A program made the position numbers and the translations under genes. 64,000 nt of DNA from the NCBI GenBank assembly GCA_963788225.1, contig CAWBGI010000007.1, positions 385,519 through 449,518 on the forward strand, given 5' to 3'. Under the pieces are notes generated by a model. The model had not been told where the DNA came from. It did no database searches and worked only from the letters and a program-made list of their open reading frames with translations. The first letter of the stretch is position 1, and each line of letters opens with the position of its first letter. The stretch comes from Sulfotelmatobacter sp963788225 (lineage in GTDB: Bacteria > Acidobacteriota > Terriglobia > Terriglobales > Acidobacteriaceae). Shown here one piece after another: positions 42,290-52,139 of the stretch.

Positions 42290-43822
42290 TTACATTTCGG
42301 GGCGGCGCAGGCGTGCGGCGGGGACCACCAGGGCCTGTTCCATCGTAGGAACGTTAGTTCCTCGCAGCCTGGCCTCGGCATGAGCCAGTTTTTCGGATTG
42401 GTTCGTCTGGTAGTAGGCCTGCACCAGCAGTTCCATGGTGAAGGGATTGTCCTGGTCTTCTTCGAGATAAATGATGGCTTCTTCGACTTTCTTCTGATCA
42501 ATATTCTTCTGATCTGCGTTGTTGTCTGCGCTCGCCTGATCCATGAGCAGCGTTCCGGCGGCGCCGTTGTAAGAACTCTGGATAACGCGGTTGCGGCTGC
42601 CGGTCGCCATAACCTCAAGTTGCTTCAGAGACTGATCGGCCAGGGCAGAGTTGTGGGCGTGCTCGGCGCGCACAGCACGGTTGCGCAGAATGCGCGACAG
42701 TTCTTCGTCTTTGTCCGATTTCGTAATCGCGCTGCCGTGTACGAGCGACTCCTCGGCATCTTGCAGAAATTTCAACGCCGCTTTGTCGTCGGTTTGGTAC
42801 TCGGCCAGGTGCCGCAGCGCCTGCGCCTCCTGCAGGTTCTGCTCCTTGGCGTGAGCGGTCTGCGCAATTTCCTGGAACGCGGCGTCGGCTTCGGCAAACT
42901 TGCCGTCGCGCACCCAGGTCATCGCCTTCTGCATGCCGTAATTCAGCCGGTCCGCTTCGTTATGCGCATCACGGATGGCCTTGTCGTATTCAATGCGCGC
43001 CTGCTCCTGGTTTTCCATCAGGGCGTAAGTATCTCCCAAGCCAACTTGCGAGGTGACGAAGTCAGGATCGATCTTCAACGCGGCATGGTAGTGCTGCAAC
43101 GATCCCTCAAAGTTCCCCGCCATGCGCAGCAGTTCGCCGTAAGAATCCTGCGGATTCGGTTCCGTGGGCAGCAACGCGACGTAGCGATCCATGGCGGCAA
43201 AAGCTTTGGCAAATTCCCGGCTGCGGGCGTACTCGTACGCCAGGTCGTTCAGGGCGGCAGGATAATTCTTGTCGATGGAAAGCGCTTTCTCAAGCAGCCT
43301 CCGCGCCTGATCGTCGCCGTTCTCGTTCATCAGCCAGTTGGCGGCGAGATAGAGCACGCGCTTGTCCTTGGGATACATCTCGAGCATGTCGTTCATGGCG
43401 GAGATGCCGCCGAGGAAGTCGCCTTCCTGCACTTTGGCAATCCAGGCGATCATCAACTGCTCTCCCGGCGTGAGCTTGGGCGCGAGGGCTTTGGCCTTTT
43501 CGCGGGCCGCGCTCACTTCTTTGGGATCGCTGCTGTTGAAGGCAATCCAGGCCCAGGCCAGGGCGAGATTGGGATCGGCCTTAACGGCGGCGCGCCACTC
43601 GTCATTGCAGCGCTCGATATAAAGATTCTCGTAGTCGGCCATGCCCTTCTGGTAGAGAGCACGAGCCTCTGGCGATGAAGTGGTGACGGGCAGCGAAACC
43701 GCGTCAGACTGCTTGACGTGGTGGGCATAAAGTGGCGCGGAAAAGCACACGCCACAGACGATGACGATAAGAACGGCATCGATGGAGCGACGCATCAGCA
43801 GGGTGCAGTGATTCTCGCCCAT
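42290..43822 (-). CDS. exported TPR protein
   Basis: A 510-residue protein from the ATG at 43822, which overlaps the stop of the coiled-coil gene (TAATG). An earlier in-frame codon exists but lies inside that gene. The signal MRRSIDAVLIVIVCGVCFSAP is followed by a His-rich start (AHHVKQSD). About ten TPR-like units follow, for example SPEARALYQKGMADYENLYI and PDFVTSQVGLGDTYALMENQEQARIEYDK. TPR arrays mediate protein-protein contacts; the partner is unknown. It may act with the coiled-coil protein made from the same message. Confidence 0.8.
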   Translation of the reverse strand: MGENHCTLLMRRSIDAVLIVIVCGVCFSAPLYAHHVKQSDAVSLPVTTSSPEARALYQKGMADYENLYIERCNDEWRAAVKADPNLALAWAWIAFNSSDPKEVSAAREKAKALAPKLTPGEQLMIAWIAKVQEGDFLGGISAMNDMLEMYPKDKRVLYLAANWLMNENGDDQARRLLEKALSIDKNYPAALNDLAYEYARSREFAKAFAAMDRYVALLPTEPNPQDSYGELLRMAGNFEGSLQHYHAALKIDPDFVTSQVGLGDTYALMENQEQARIEYDKAIRDAHNEADRLNYGMQKAMTWVRDGKFAEADAAFQEIAQTAHAKEQNLQEAQALRHLAEYQTDDKAALKFLQDAEESLVHGSAITKSDKDEELSRILRNRAVRAEHAHNSALADQSLKQLEVMATGSRNRVIQSSYNGAAGTLLMDQASADNNADQKNIDQKKVEEAIIYLEEDQDNPFTMELLVQAYYQTNQSEKLAHAEARLRGTNVPTMEQALVVPAARLRRPEM

Positions 43823-44589
43823 TATCGGTTCCCGTCGAACATCCGGCTGCAAGCCGCCTTCATGCGCTCGCAGTTCTGGTCGAGGATGGGCTTGCCATCC
43901 GGTCCGATAGCCGGCTTCTCGCATGCTGCCGGAATCGTCTTGAGGCAGGCGGCGTTGTCGCCTTGCAGGATCGCAAGCTGGCGCTTCAGTTCAGCCTCCT
44001 TAGCCGCAGCCGCTTCGTACTGGGACTTGAGTTGACCCACATCCTCTTTCCACTTGGCGATGTTGGTCTGGTTGTTGTCCCAAATCTGCTTCAACTGGTT
44101 CAAGGTCGTGCTGAGGCTCTGGCGCTGCGGTTCCAGTGCGTTCTGTTGCTGGTCGATCTGCGCCTGTGCCTGCCGTATCTGAGCTTTGTTTGCGTCCAGT
44201 TGGTTAGCCTCGTTGTTGTACCAGTTGCAGGTGCCGCTTCCTCGGACTTCTGTGCATTGGTGGGCGTTGTGGGCCGCCACACGTTGTTTGTAGTTGTCCA
44301 CCGAGGGCTGCAGCAATTGCTGTTGGCGGTTAACTTCGTTCTGCCGCTGATTGAAGTTGCCGAGGTCCTGCTTGTACTTGTCGTTGTATTTCGTGTACGC
44401 GTCCACCGCAAACTTGATGTTGTCTTTTTGGGTGTCCAGGTCCTTGAAACGCTTCTCCATTGCTGGGTAGGACTGTTCAATGTTACTGATCTGATTCTGG
44501 AGGTCGGCGATCTGGGCGGCTTTGTTTTGAGCAAGAGCCGGGATCACCAACAGTAGAACAAACAGTGATACTGCGAAATGGCGTTTCAT
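43822..44589 (-). CDS. exported coiled-coil protein
   Basis: A 255-residue secreted or periplasmic protein, with signal MKRHFAVSLFVLLLVIPALAQ and an AGGGAG ribosome site. The mature part is almost entirely coiled coil, rich in Gln and Asn (for example QAQIDQQQNALEPQRQSLS), interrupted by a CTEVRGSGTCNWYNNEAN loop with a Cys pair, and ending with further Cys residues (CLKTIPAACEKP, CERMKAACSRMF). Coupled to the TPR gene by overlap. No family recognised; a periplasmic spacer or scaffold is possible. Confidence 0.7.
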   Translation of the reverse strand: MKRHFAVSLFVLLLVIPALAQNKAAQIADLQNQISNIEQSYPAMEKRFKDLDTQKDNIKFAVDAYTKYNDKYKQDLGNFNQRQNEVNRQQQLLQPSVDNYKQRVAAHNAHQCTEVRGSGTCNWYNNEANQLDANKAQIRQAQAQIDQQQNALEPQRQSLSTTLNQLKQIWDNNQTNIAKWKEDVGQLKSQYEAAAAKEAELKRQLAILQGDNAACLKTIPAACEKPAIGPDGKPILDQNCERMKAACSRMFDGNR

Positions 44590-44877
44590 TGTTATCTCCC
44601 TGTGAGCTTCAATCTACTTGCTGACCTTTTAGCCCACGTACCCCCAAATGCTTCCGGTCGCCGCCGAGGAGCGGCTTCCAGTCTGCATCGCACGAGCAGT
44701 TCTGCTGCGCGTCCTCTCCATAACAGACGCTTTGGGGGAAGGATTATGACTTGAGCGTAACATCGCGGGAATCAGGCACCTAGTGACGGAAGTCGTGCGA
44801 CAGGCGGGAAGGGTGTGTGCGGAAAAGAAAAGCCCCTGCCACACAGCGGCAGGGGGTCCTAATTTGAAAACGCCAGC
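44590..44877 (-). terminator. TonB-receptor terminator and intergenic region
   Basis: The only clear element is an intrinsic terminator of the receptor gene at 44833-44855. On the minus strand CCCCTGCC pairs with GGCAGGGG across a seven-base loop and is followed by CTTTTCTTTTCC. The remainder of 44590-44832 shows no gene. Confidence 0.75.
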
Positions 44878-47800
44878 CTAGAATCTAACAACTGCCGCTA
44901 ACTGAATGCCGCGCGGGCCGCCGCCCCCGATGAAGGGATTGCCGATACCGACATCGCCGGTGGCCGTGATGATGCCAGTTGCACCGGTGGGGTTACCCAC
45001 TTCACGTCCGTTCACGTTTTGGAAGCCGTGCACCGCCGGGTCCGCAATGAAGGCCGGCAGGAACGGATTGGCGAAGTTGGGATGATTGAGAATGTTGAAG
45101 AAATCCGCACGCAGCTGCACCGTCATCCGCTCGGTGATCGCAGTGGTTTTATAGACTGCGAAATTCCATTCTTTGAACGAAGGGCCGTGAAGTGAATCGC
45201 GTCCTTCATTACCGAAGTGGCGGGTGCCGGGAATGCAGTCTGCGGCTACGCCGGTAGCGGCCGCACCGCCAATCTGGCACGGGATAGCGAAAGAACTCAG
45301 GTCCACGTAGTTCAACGGATCGTGCGGATGGTACCTGACCGGCCCAACCGTATCTGGCCGATCAAATCCATTGCCGCTGCCGCTGTAGTCGTCCTCGAAA
45401 TTGTAATTGAACTGGAAGGGCTGGCCGTCTTGCAAGGTCAGCACGCTATTCACGCCCCAGCCATTCTTCAGGCGCTGCATGTTTCCGCCCATCTTCGGGA
45501 ACTCGTAGGCGAAGTTCCAGGTAAAACGGCGGGGAATGTTGAAATTGGAGGGGCCGTATTCGAGCTGCGGATTGGTGCTGTCGTTAGGCTGGGCAGCATT
45601 CGGCTCAAAGTCTTCGCCGTCGCTTGAATTATCAAGAGATCTCGACCAGACAAAGTTCGCGATGGAGGTTACGCCGTGCCATCCCGTAATCCGGTAGCTG
45701 GCCTGTAGCGCGTTGTAGTTCGACTTTCCAGTGGAATTCTCTTGCAGAATGTAAAAAGCACCGTAGGGATTGCTCCCATAGAACCGTGGCACGCCGTACG
45801 CGCCTGTGATGGCACCCGTCGTTGCGCAGGTCGCGATCCCGCTCGGGCAGTCCGAAGCAGTAATCTGCGCCTGGCCGGGCTGACTGAGGTCAAAGAACCT
45901 CCACAGGCGATGTCCTTGTGACCCTACGTAGCCGATCTGCAGCATCGATTTGCTGGAAATCTGCTGCTGGATGTTCAGGTTGTAATTTTCCATGTACGGC
46001 GTCTTGATATTGCGATCAAAGCCGAAAGCGTCGCACTCATAGTTGCACGTGGTGGTCGGGGCAAAGAGCGGAACTCCGAAGCCGATCGGTCCGGTGACCG
46101 CGCCGGTCGAAAGAATCGGATTGGGGCCAATGTTGTTGTAGGCCGGGCCGGGATCGAAGTACGGAGAATAGGGCAAGTGACCGAGCGCCATATCCTGCGA
46201 GAAGGCATCGAAGAATATTCCGTAGCCGACACGCACCACCGTCTTACCTTTTCCCGTTACGTCCCAGGCAGCGCTTACGCGCGGCGCAAAATCCTTCTTG
46301 TCAGGGTTGTAAAGGCTGCTCAAACCTGGCTGGCCGACTTGCGTGAGCGTAAAGGTGTTGTTGACGGCATCCAGATTCGTGATGTTGCTAAGCTGGTTGT
46401 TCTTCTCCTGCACCACACCAAAGTAGTCCCAGCGCAAGCCGTAGTTGAGGGTCACCCGCGGGGTCGCCCGGAAGCTGTCTTGCACGTAGAAACCAAAGTT
46501 GTTTTCGTAAGTGTGCCGGGTGGAGTCGCCGAAATACTGGAAGCCGCCATCGACCTGGCCCTGGAGGAAGTCCTGGATGGCATTGCCAGTCGTCGATCCA
46601 TCGAAACTCAATCTGCCGCGGAAGTACTTATCGAAATACTGTTGTATCGAAGTACGGTGATAATCGACGCCGAACTTTACGTCGTGCTTGTTAATCTTCC
46701 AGGAGAAGTTGTCCAGCACCTGGTTGTTACTGTCCACGCGGTGACGCGGCAGGCTGCTCGTAGATCCAAGCTGAGCGACTCCGCTCACCAGAATGATCGG
46801 GAGGCCGGAGTCAAAGGGAGGGGCGCCATTACACTGCGTGGTGCTGGTCGCTCCGCAAAGGCCGATTGTGCTCGGGCTGAAGCTCTGGTCCGCAGGGAAG
46901 AAGCCTTCGGCGAACCGATTCCAACCATAGCGCAATTCATTCACCTTGGCAGATCCGATCGTCCGCACGTAGGAAATCGACACCAACTGCACTCGCGTTG
47001 GCGTGTAAGTATTGAAACCCGGCAATTGGCCGCCGGACGCCGTGAGGGCCAGCGGAAAGGACTGGACACTATCGCCAAAGAAATAACGGCCGGTGAGGTT
47101 GTTGTTAGGGTTGAAGCTGTGGTCAATCTTGGAGATAAAGCTGGTCAGCCGGTTGAACGACGGGGAAACAACTGAAGCAGTTCCCGCAGTCATGTCCGGG
47201 ATGCCCTGAGTCAAATTCGGCGCAGGCCAGGGATGCCGGGCAATCAGTGCCGGAATGACCCCAGACGGGTCTGTTGAATCGCTCGGCTGTAAGGATCCGT
47301 CCGCCGCAGTACCTGTGGGTACGTTCGCCAGAGTTACCACGCCCACCGGCTCCTGCTGGCCTTCATAGTCCACATAAAAGAAAGTCTTGTCCTTCACGAT
47401 GGGTCCGCCCAGCGAAGCGCCATATTGATTATTGTGGAACGGCGCCTTCGGCTGGCTGGAAGGATTGAAGTAGTTGCGCGCATCGAGCGCGTCATTGCGG
47501 AAGTAGTCGGCTGCGCTGCCGTGAATCTTGTTAGTCCCGCTTTTGGTAACAATGTTGACGATCGCGCCCGCGCTACGACCATATTCTGGGGCGAAGTTCG
47601 AGAGCACATTCACTTCAGCGACGGCGTCAATGGGCAGGATCGTCGAGGGCGTACCGAAGACGCCGGCCTCGTTGATGGCCGGGTCGTTGCGGTAGCCATC
47701 GTTCATGTCGGTGCCGTCGAGCAGGTAGTTGTTGGACCGTCCGCGGGCCCCGTTCATCGAAAACTCGCCGAAGGACCCGGGAGAGTCGGAAATCTCGTCC

Positions 47801-48291
47801 GGAGACCCGGCCACGCCGGGGTTCATGTAAATGAGCTTGGTATAGTCGCGACCGTTGACCGGCATATTTTCGACAGTCTGGGCTGTGAGGACGCCACCCA
47901 GTGTATTGGTGGTCGTCTCTACAAGTGGCAAACTATCCGCCGAAACTTCCACCCTGGTCGATACCTGTCCGGGCCTCATGGAGGCATCGACGCGACGCTC
48001 CCCGGCCACGTCCACCGTCACGCCGGTGGTCACGAAGGTCTGAAAGCCAGTCAGCGTGATGGTCACCGTGTAGGTGCCAATCGGCAGTTCGGGCAGCGTG
48101 TAGCTGCCGCTTGCGCCGGTGCTGGTGGTGCGCTCCAATCCTGTAGCCACGTTCTTCACGGTCACCTGAGCGTTTGGGAGGACCGCGCCGGAGGGGTCGG
48201 TTACCGTTCCTAGAATCGTGCCGCGGAAGGTCTGTGCCGAAAGGCCGATGGCAGCCAGAAGCACAAACACGAGGACTATGCGCGCTTTCAT
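44878..48291 (-). CDS. TonB-dependent outer-membrane receptor with carboxypeptidase-regulatory domain (Oar-like)
   Basis: A 1137-residue outer-membrane receptor. After the signal MKARIVLVFVLLAAIGLSAQ, a carboxypeptidase-regulatory (CarboxypepD_reg) domain covers about 22-105 (TVTDPSGAVLPNAQVTVKN). A plug domain follows with VENMPVNGRDYTKLIYMNPG and AGAIVNIVTKSGTNKIHG (about 120-260). The beta-barrel extends to the C-terminus LAAVVRF, which ends in the terminal Phe. This layout is characteristic of the Oar-type receptors that are numerous in Acidobacteriota and are presumed to take up oligosaccharides or other large nutrients. A strong ribosome site AAGGAG precedes the ATG; the terminator is at 44833-44855. 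Confidence 0.92.
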   Translation of the reverse strand: MKARIVLVFVLLAAIGLSAQTFRGTILGTVTDPSGAVLPNAQVTVKNVATGLERTTSTGASGSYTLPELPIGTYTVTITLTGFQTFVTTGVTVDVAGERRVDASMRPGQVSTRVEVSADSLPLVETTTNTLGGVLTAQTVENMPVNGRDYTKLIYMNPGVAGSPDEISDSPGSFGEFSMNGARGRSNNYLLDGTDMNDGYRNDPAINEAGVFGTPSTILPIDAVAEVNVLSNFAPEYGRSAGAIVNIVTKSGTNKIHGSAADYFRNDALDARNYFNPSSQPKAPFHNNQYGASLGGPIVKDKTFFYVDYEGQQEPVGVVTLANVPTGTAADGSLQPSDSTDPSGVIPALIARHPWPAPNLTQGIPDMTAGTASVVSPSFNRLTSFISKIDHSFNPNNNLTGRYFFGDSVQSFPLALTASGGQLPGFNTYTPTRVQLVSISYVRTIGSAKVNELRYGWNRFAEGFFPADQSFSPSTIGLCGATSTTQCNGAPPFDSGLPIILVSGVAQLGSTSSLPRHRVDSNNQVLDNFSWKINKHDVKFGVDYHRTSIQQYFDKYFRGRLSFDGSTTGNAIQDFLQGQVDGGFQYFGDSTRHTYENNFGFYVQDSFRATPRVTLNYGLRWDYFGVVQEKNNQLSNITNLDAVNNTFTLTQVGQPGLSSLYNPDKKDFAPRVSAAWDVTGKGKTVVRVGYGIFFDAFSQDMALGHLPYSPYFDPGPAYNNIGPNPILSTGAVTGPIGFGVPLFAPTTTCNYECDAFGFDRNIKTPYMENYNLNIQQQISSKSMLQIGYVGSQGHRLWRFFDLSQPGQAQITASDCPSGIATCATTGAITGAYGVPRFYGSNPYGAFYILQENSTGKSNYNALQASYRITGWHGVTSIANFVWSRSLDNSSDGEDFEPNAAQPNDSTNPQLEYGPSNFNIPRRFTWNFAYEFPKMGGNMQRLKNGWGVNSVLTLQDGQPFQFNYNFEDDYSGSGNGFDRPDTVGPVRYHPHDPLNYVDLSSFAIPCQIGGAAATGVAADCIPGTRHFGNEGRDSLHGPSFKEWNFAVYKTTAITERMTVQLRADFFNILNHPNFANPFLPAFIADPAVHGFQNVNGREVGNPTGATGIITATGDVGIGNPFIGGGGPRGIQLAAVVRF

Positions 48292-48546
48292 AGAGTCTCC
48301 TTGAATCTTATGAGTTTGAGGGAGTAATTCCTGATGCGGCAGGCCAGACTTTTCAGGCCCTCAGTTTGAGAGGCCTTGCAATTCCTTGCATACTAAGAAG
48401 TTGCAGTGCCCGACGCACAGTAAACACTAATCAAACCCTATCCCAAGAGTCAACCATTGGTTTCTGATGGAAGCAATAGATTTTACGAATAGGGTAACTC
48501 GCAGGTAACGTGGCTGACAGAAGCCCGGGTGGCTGGCGCGTCTTCG
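48292..48546. other. TonB-receptor upstream region, nothing further seen
   Basis: No gene. The 5' end holds a GGCC-rich stretch around 48340-48375 (CAGGCC...AGGCCCTC) that could form a hairpin in the receptor leader. No promoter is clear enough to call. Confidence 0.3.
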
Positions 48547-48643
48547 TGTCGGGTCTTAGGTGTCGGGGTCTTGGGTGCCAGGTCTTGGGTCTTAGGCTTT
48601 CCGAAGCTTGGGCCTAAGACCTGAGACCTAACACCTGAGACCT
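48547..48643. repeat. inverted-arm repeat, GGTCTTAGGTGTC type
   Basis: Left arm about 48547-48597 (GGGTCTTAGGTGTCGGGGTC and relatives) and right arm about 48610-48643 (GGCCTAAGACCTGAGACCTA) are inverted short-unit arrays. The right arm ends about three bases beyond the stop codon at 48647. Confidence 0.7.
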
Positions 48644-48646
48644 TCG

Positions 48647-50320
48647 CTAGAAGTTGATGGTCACGCCGCCGCGGACGGAGCGCGCGGACTGGACAAGATA
48701 GACGGTTTGGCCGTCCTGGCCCATTACCGGCACGTAGCCTTGCGCCAGCAGGTTGCGGACGTCGATGAGCGCCTCCAGGTGCCCAGACAGCAAGCCCAGG
48801 CTCGGAATCGGCTGGCGCAGGAAAAGATTCAGGAAGGGGTCGCTCTGTCCCGGAGAGGCGTTGAACATATCCACCGGAGTCAATGCTGGGCCATTGACCC
48901 ACCGATAGGAAGCGATCCAGCGGGTATGACTGCGAGGCAGGGTGCCGCTGAGCTTCGCGGCCAGGGCTTGACGGCGCTGCGTGCTGATCCACTGCCCGGC
49001 ATTCTGCAGCTCGACATCAGGCTTGGCCAGGTCGAGCACGTCGCCGCAGGCATAATCCAAAGTGGCGCTGAGATCAGCAGAGAGCTTGCGCTGGAGAACC
49101 ACCCGCACTCCATGTGCACGCAGAGTGTCTCCACCATACGTGAACGTGCCCGAGTAGACGTCGGGGAGAAGGAACCCGCCGGCAGCGGAGACTTCACCGA
49201 TGCCAATCAATGCCGTGTTGGCAACGCGATCGCTAAACACCGCAACCTGAATGTTGTTCTTGCCGATGCGCCGGGAAACGCTCAGCTCCTGATGGTGAGC
49301 CCGTTCCAACCGGGTGGCAAAGTTGACCATGCTGACGCGGGGATCGGCTTCACTCAAGTCCGCGGGGGCGGAGTCGAAGCCTTTCTCGGATCGGGTTCCC
49401 GGCAGGGAGGTGGCATAGTCGTACTCGACGACGGTGTTGGGAGAGGCGTGCAGGTCAATGGAGCCGTAGGGGCGGAACGCGGTCACGTGCCCAAGAAATT
49501 GGATGGTCTGCAACTCACTGCCGAACCTCAACTCCAGCACGTCGTCGAGTGCGAGATCGTCTCCCGCATTGAGCGCCAGCGACTGCAGAGCAGCGTAGTG
49601 CAGGTTGGGATCGGAGGGCGCGAACCGGCGCATGGTAACTGCCATCGAGGGGCCGGAGCCATCGGGCAGGGCGTGCGAGTAAATAGCGCGCAAAACGGCG
49701 GAAGGCAGGCTGTCCCCGTAGCCGACGTTTCCACTCAGGCCGACGCGATCCGTGGAGAAAATGGACCGCTCCAGCGCGAAACCTGTACTCATGTCCGACC
49801 CGCTGCCATATCCCTGTGCCGCTGAGCCGGCCAGAAGCGAAAGGGTCGCCTTCAGGTCGTGATTCTGTTCGACGGTCGCAGTGGGAAGATCGTCAAACCT
49901 CAAAACCGGGCGGTTTGCGACCGAGCGCAACGTCCATTTCCAGTCATCGTCGTCGCCCTTTCCGCGCAGCGTACCCACTCGAAGACCTTCGAGCAGGTTA
50001 TGCAGGGTGACGTCGACAAAAATATGAGTGCCAGCCCGCAGTCCGACTTCTTCGCGCAGGGCGGGAAGGAAGGAAGGAACGTAGACTTTGATGGAATAGG
50101 ATCCCGGCAGCAGGCCCGATGCAGTGTAAAGCCCCTCGCTGTCGGTGAACACCGTTACAATTTTTGTTGCCGCGCTGAAAACCTCTACCACCGCACCTAT
50201 CTGTGGTGTGCCCGAGACATCGCGAACATATCCCGAAATGACACTTGGCCGTTCTCCGGCCCACGCCGGGAGAGCAAGCGCGACCATCACTACCCAAGAT
50301 CCGATATGGCGAAGCTTCAC
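48647..50320 (-). CDS. exported carboxypeptidase-regulatory-like domain protein
   Basis: A 557-residue exported protein. The signal MKLRHIGSWVVMVALALPAW is followed by a carboxypeptidase-regulatory-like domain (about 25-100: SGYVRDVSGTPQIGAVVEVF). The remaining 430 residues look like beta-strands of an outer-membrane or surface barrel, ending SVRGGVTINF with a terminal Phe. No plug domain or TonB box is seen, so it is not a normal receptor. It follows the GWxTD gene by 28 bases, suggesting co-expression. Function unknown. Confidence 0.65.
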   Translation of the reverse strand: MKLRHIGSWVVMVALALPAWAGERPSVISGYVRDVSGTPQIGAVVEVFSAATKIVTVFTDSEGLYTASGLLPGSYSIKVYVPSFLPALREEVGLRAGTHIFVDVTLHNLLEGLRVGTLRGKGDDDDWKWTLRSVANRPVLRFDDLPTATVEQNHDLKATLSLLAGSAAQGYGSGSDMSTGFALERSIFSTDRVGLSGNVGYGDSLPSAVLRAIYSHALPDGSGPSMAVTMRRFAPSDPNLHYAALQSLALNAGDDLALDDVLELRFGSELQTIQFLGHVTAFRPYGSIDLHASPNTVVEYDYATSLPGTRSEKGFDSAPADLSEADPRVSMVNFATRLERAHHQELSVSRRIGKNNIQVAVFSDRVANTALIGIGEVSAAGGFLLPDVYSGTFTYGGDTLRAHGVRVVLQRKLSADLSATLDYACGDVLDLAKPDVELQNAGQWISTQRRQALAAKLSGTLPRSHTRWIASYRWVNGPALTPVDMFNASPGQSDPFLNLFLRQPIPSLGLLSGHLEALIDVRNLLAQGYVPVMGQDGQTVYLVQSARSVRGGVTINF

Positions 50321-50348
50321 TCCAACCCCCGGTAAATCAAGCAGTCCG

Positions 50349-52139
50349 CTACTCTACAGCAAACGTAGCTGAAGGAGCAATGGTCTGCTTGGAGATATTG
50401 TCGTTCACTTTAATATCGATCCGGTATACACCCGGCTGCAGTTTCGCCGCGGCCACAGATTTCTGCAGCGTGACCTGCTCGCCTATGTTGCCCATGGTTT
50501 CGGTGGATTCTTTTTGCTGCACCACTTGTTTGTTGGTTGCGACATTCACGATATCGTACTCAAATGTCGCGGAGGGCTTGTGCGTTTTCTCGTCTACGCC
50601 CAGATTGTAAACTTGCAGCCAGAAGTTCACCTTTGGGTCTTTAGCGCGTTTGAACAGGGCGGGCTTGCCGTCGGCGGGAGCGACGCGCGGGCGAACTTTA
50701 TTCAGGCCAATGACAAATTGACCTGTGCTCACATCCTTGGTGGGTACCGGCTCCATTACATCGGCCACAATCAGCGAAGAGGCTGCCAGTTTGTCGTCCG
50801 AGTACTCGGGCACTACAATCCCGCGGCTCCACAGGCCCTTGCGGTCGCCGTTCACGTCCTTCACGGCGATTTCGACCTTGTACCGTCCTGGACGCAGTGG
50901 CAGCGCCTTCCAATAGACTGCTGAATTCTCCGCGGTGCGGGGCAACAGTTCCGCCGGGACCATCACCTGGACCGGCTCTTCCTGGGTCTGCACAATGCGT
51001 CCGGTTAACGTGCTCACGCGCATGAAAATATTGACTGTGCCGCGTTGCACACCATCTTTGTTGGCGAATGTAATATCGCGGTACTTCAACTGAATTGTGA
51101 TCGGCACCAGAACCGTGTCGCCGGTGACCTTCACAAAATCTGTACGCACGTCGAAGGGCATCAGGTTCGTGACGATCTTCGTATTGACGATCTCTTCCAG
51201 GTCCTTGTATTTGACCGGCGGCGGCGCCTGCAATTTTGCAAACTGTTCCAACCTGTCGAATTGCTTGGAGGCGTTGCGGGCGCTGTCTGGGCCGGCTCCC
51301 AGTTGTTCCAGACCACCTCCGACGAAACGGCTCGTCTTGCTGGCCATGCCCATTTGCTCCCAAAGAGTCAGACCGGCGTTAGGCGTCATCTTGAGCGCGT
51401 CTTTTTCCGACCGGTCGATGGTCATGTGGTAATCGCCGCACATGCAGGTATCGACGAATTCGATGATAACTTCCTGCCCGATGCCTTCCAAATAGCGGTA
51501 GCGCCAGTCCTCGAAGGGGAACGTCGAAGTCTCGCCGCCGCCTTCTTCCATGGGCCGCTCATAGGTACCGCCGGAGGGATGCGAGTCGACTTCATCGGCC
51601 GGACCGTACATGATGTAAATGCGGCCTCGGTCGGTCTTCCAGCCGGGAATTCCGGCCGCAAAATGCTCATTGGCATACGCGATGCGGCGGTAGTGTTCTT
51701 CCTTGTACTCGTTCTCTTCGGTATCGGGCGTGGGATCGCGGCGCTGCCAGAATGCCTCAATAAAATTATCGCGTTCTTCGTCGTTCGAGAGCTGCTTGAA
51801 GGCGGCTCTTTCCTCGTCGGTGATAATCCAGACCACGTCCTCGTTCAGCCATTTCTTGTAGACCCGGCTGAGTTCGACCTTCAGGGCTTTTCCCTGCTGC
51901 TTTTTCTGCTTCTCGCTGGGAGCGCGCTTGAGGGGATCAACCTTATCTGCATTCTTGGGTTGCGCCTGGGAACCAGTCGCAGCCGCATTGTCCCCTGTGG
52001 TGCTTGACGCCGGTGCGCTGGATGCTGGCTGACTGGAGGGAGCCTGCTTGTCACTTTGCGCCGTGGCTGGCCGGGCCAAGCCCAGGGCCATAGCCAAGAT
52101 CACAAGAGACGAAAAAGAGTGTGAACCAACCCGAACCAT
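50349..52139 (-). CDS. GWxTD-domain exported protein
   Basis: A 596-residue exported protein; the ATG at 52139 is chosen because AGGAG precedes it and MVRVGSHSFSSLVILAMALG is a proper signal. Residues about 30-85 are a low-complexity Ser/Ala/Gln linker. The GWxTD domain follows: YKKWLNEDVVWIITDEERAA, LSNDEERDNFIEAFWQRRDP and HFAAGIPGWKTDRGRIYIMY, giving the name motif as GWKTD. The last 250 residues form Ig-like domains (VAPADGKPALFKRA, VYRIDIKVNDN). GWxTD proteins are common in Acidobacteriota and of unknown role. Operon with the carboxypeptidase-regulatory-like protein. Confidence 0.85.
   Translation of the reverse strand: MVRVGSHSFSSLVILAMALGLARPATAQSDKQAPSSQPASSAPASSTTGDNAAATGSQAQPKNADKVDPLKRAPSEKQKKQQGKALKVELSRVYKKWLNEDVVWIITDEERAAFKQLSNDEERDNFIEAFWQRRDPTPDTEENEYKEEHYRRIAYANEHFAAGIPGWKTDRGRIYIMYGPADEVDSHPSGGTYERPMEEGGGETSTFPFEDWRYRYLEGIGQEVIIEFVDTCMCGDYHMTIDRSEKDALKMTPNAGLTLWEQMGMASKTSRFVGGGLEQLGAGPDSARNASKQFDRLEQFAKLQAPPPVKYKDLEEIVNTKIVTNLMPFDVRTDFVKVTGDTVLVPITIQLKYRDITFANKDGVQRGTVNIFMRVSTLTGRIVQTQEEPVQVMVPAELLPRTAENSAVYWKALPLRPGRYKVEIAVKDVNGDRKGLWSRGIVVPEYSDDKLAASSLIVADVMEPVPTKDVSTGQFVIGLNKVRPRVAPADGKPALFKRAKDPKVNFWLQVYNLGVDEKTHKPSATFEYDIVNVATNKQVVQQKESTETMGNIGEQVTLQKSVAAAKLQPGVYRIDIKVNDNISKQTIAPSATFAVE

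Noticed and set aside
46177..47175. Plus-strand frame opposite the TonB receptor
   Set aside because: The minus strand reads as a complete receptor; the plus frame has no recognisable motif.
48707..49825. 372-codon plus-strand frame
   Set aside because: Antisense of the carboxypeptidase-regulatory-like gene, which has a signal peptide and domain.
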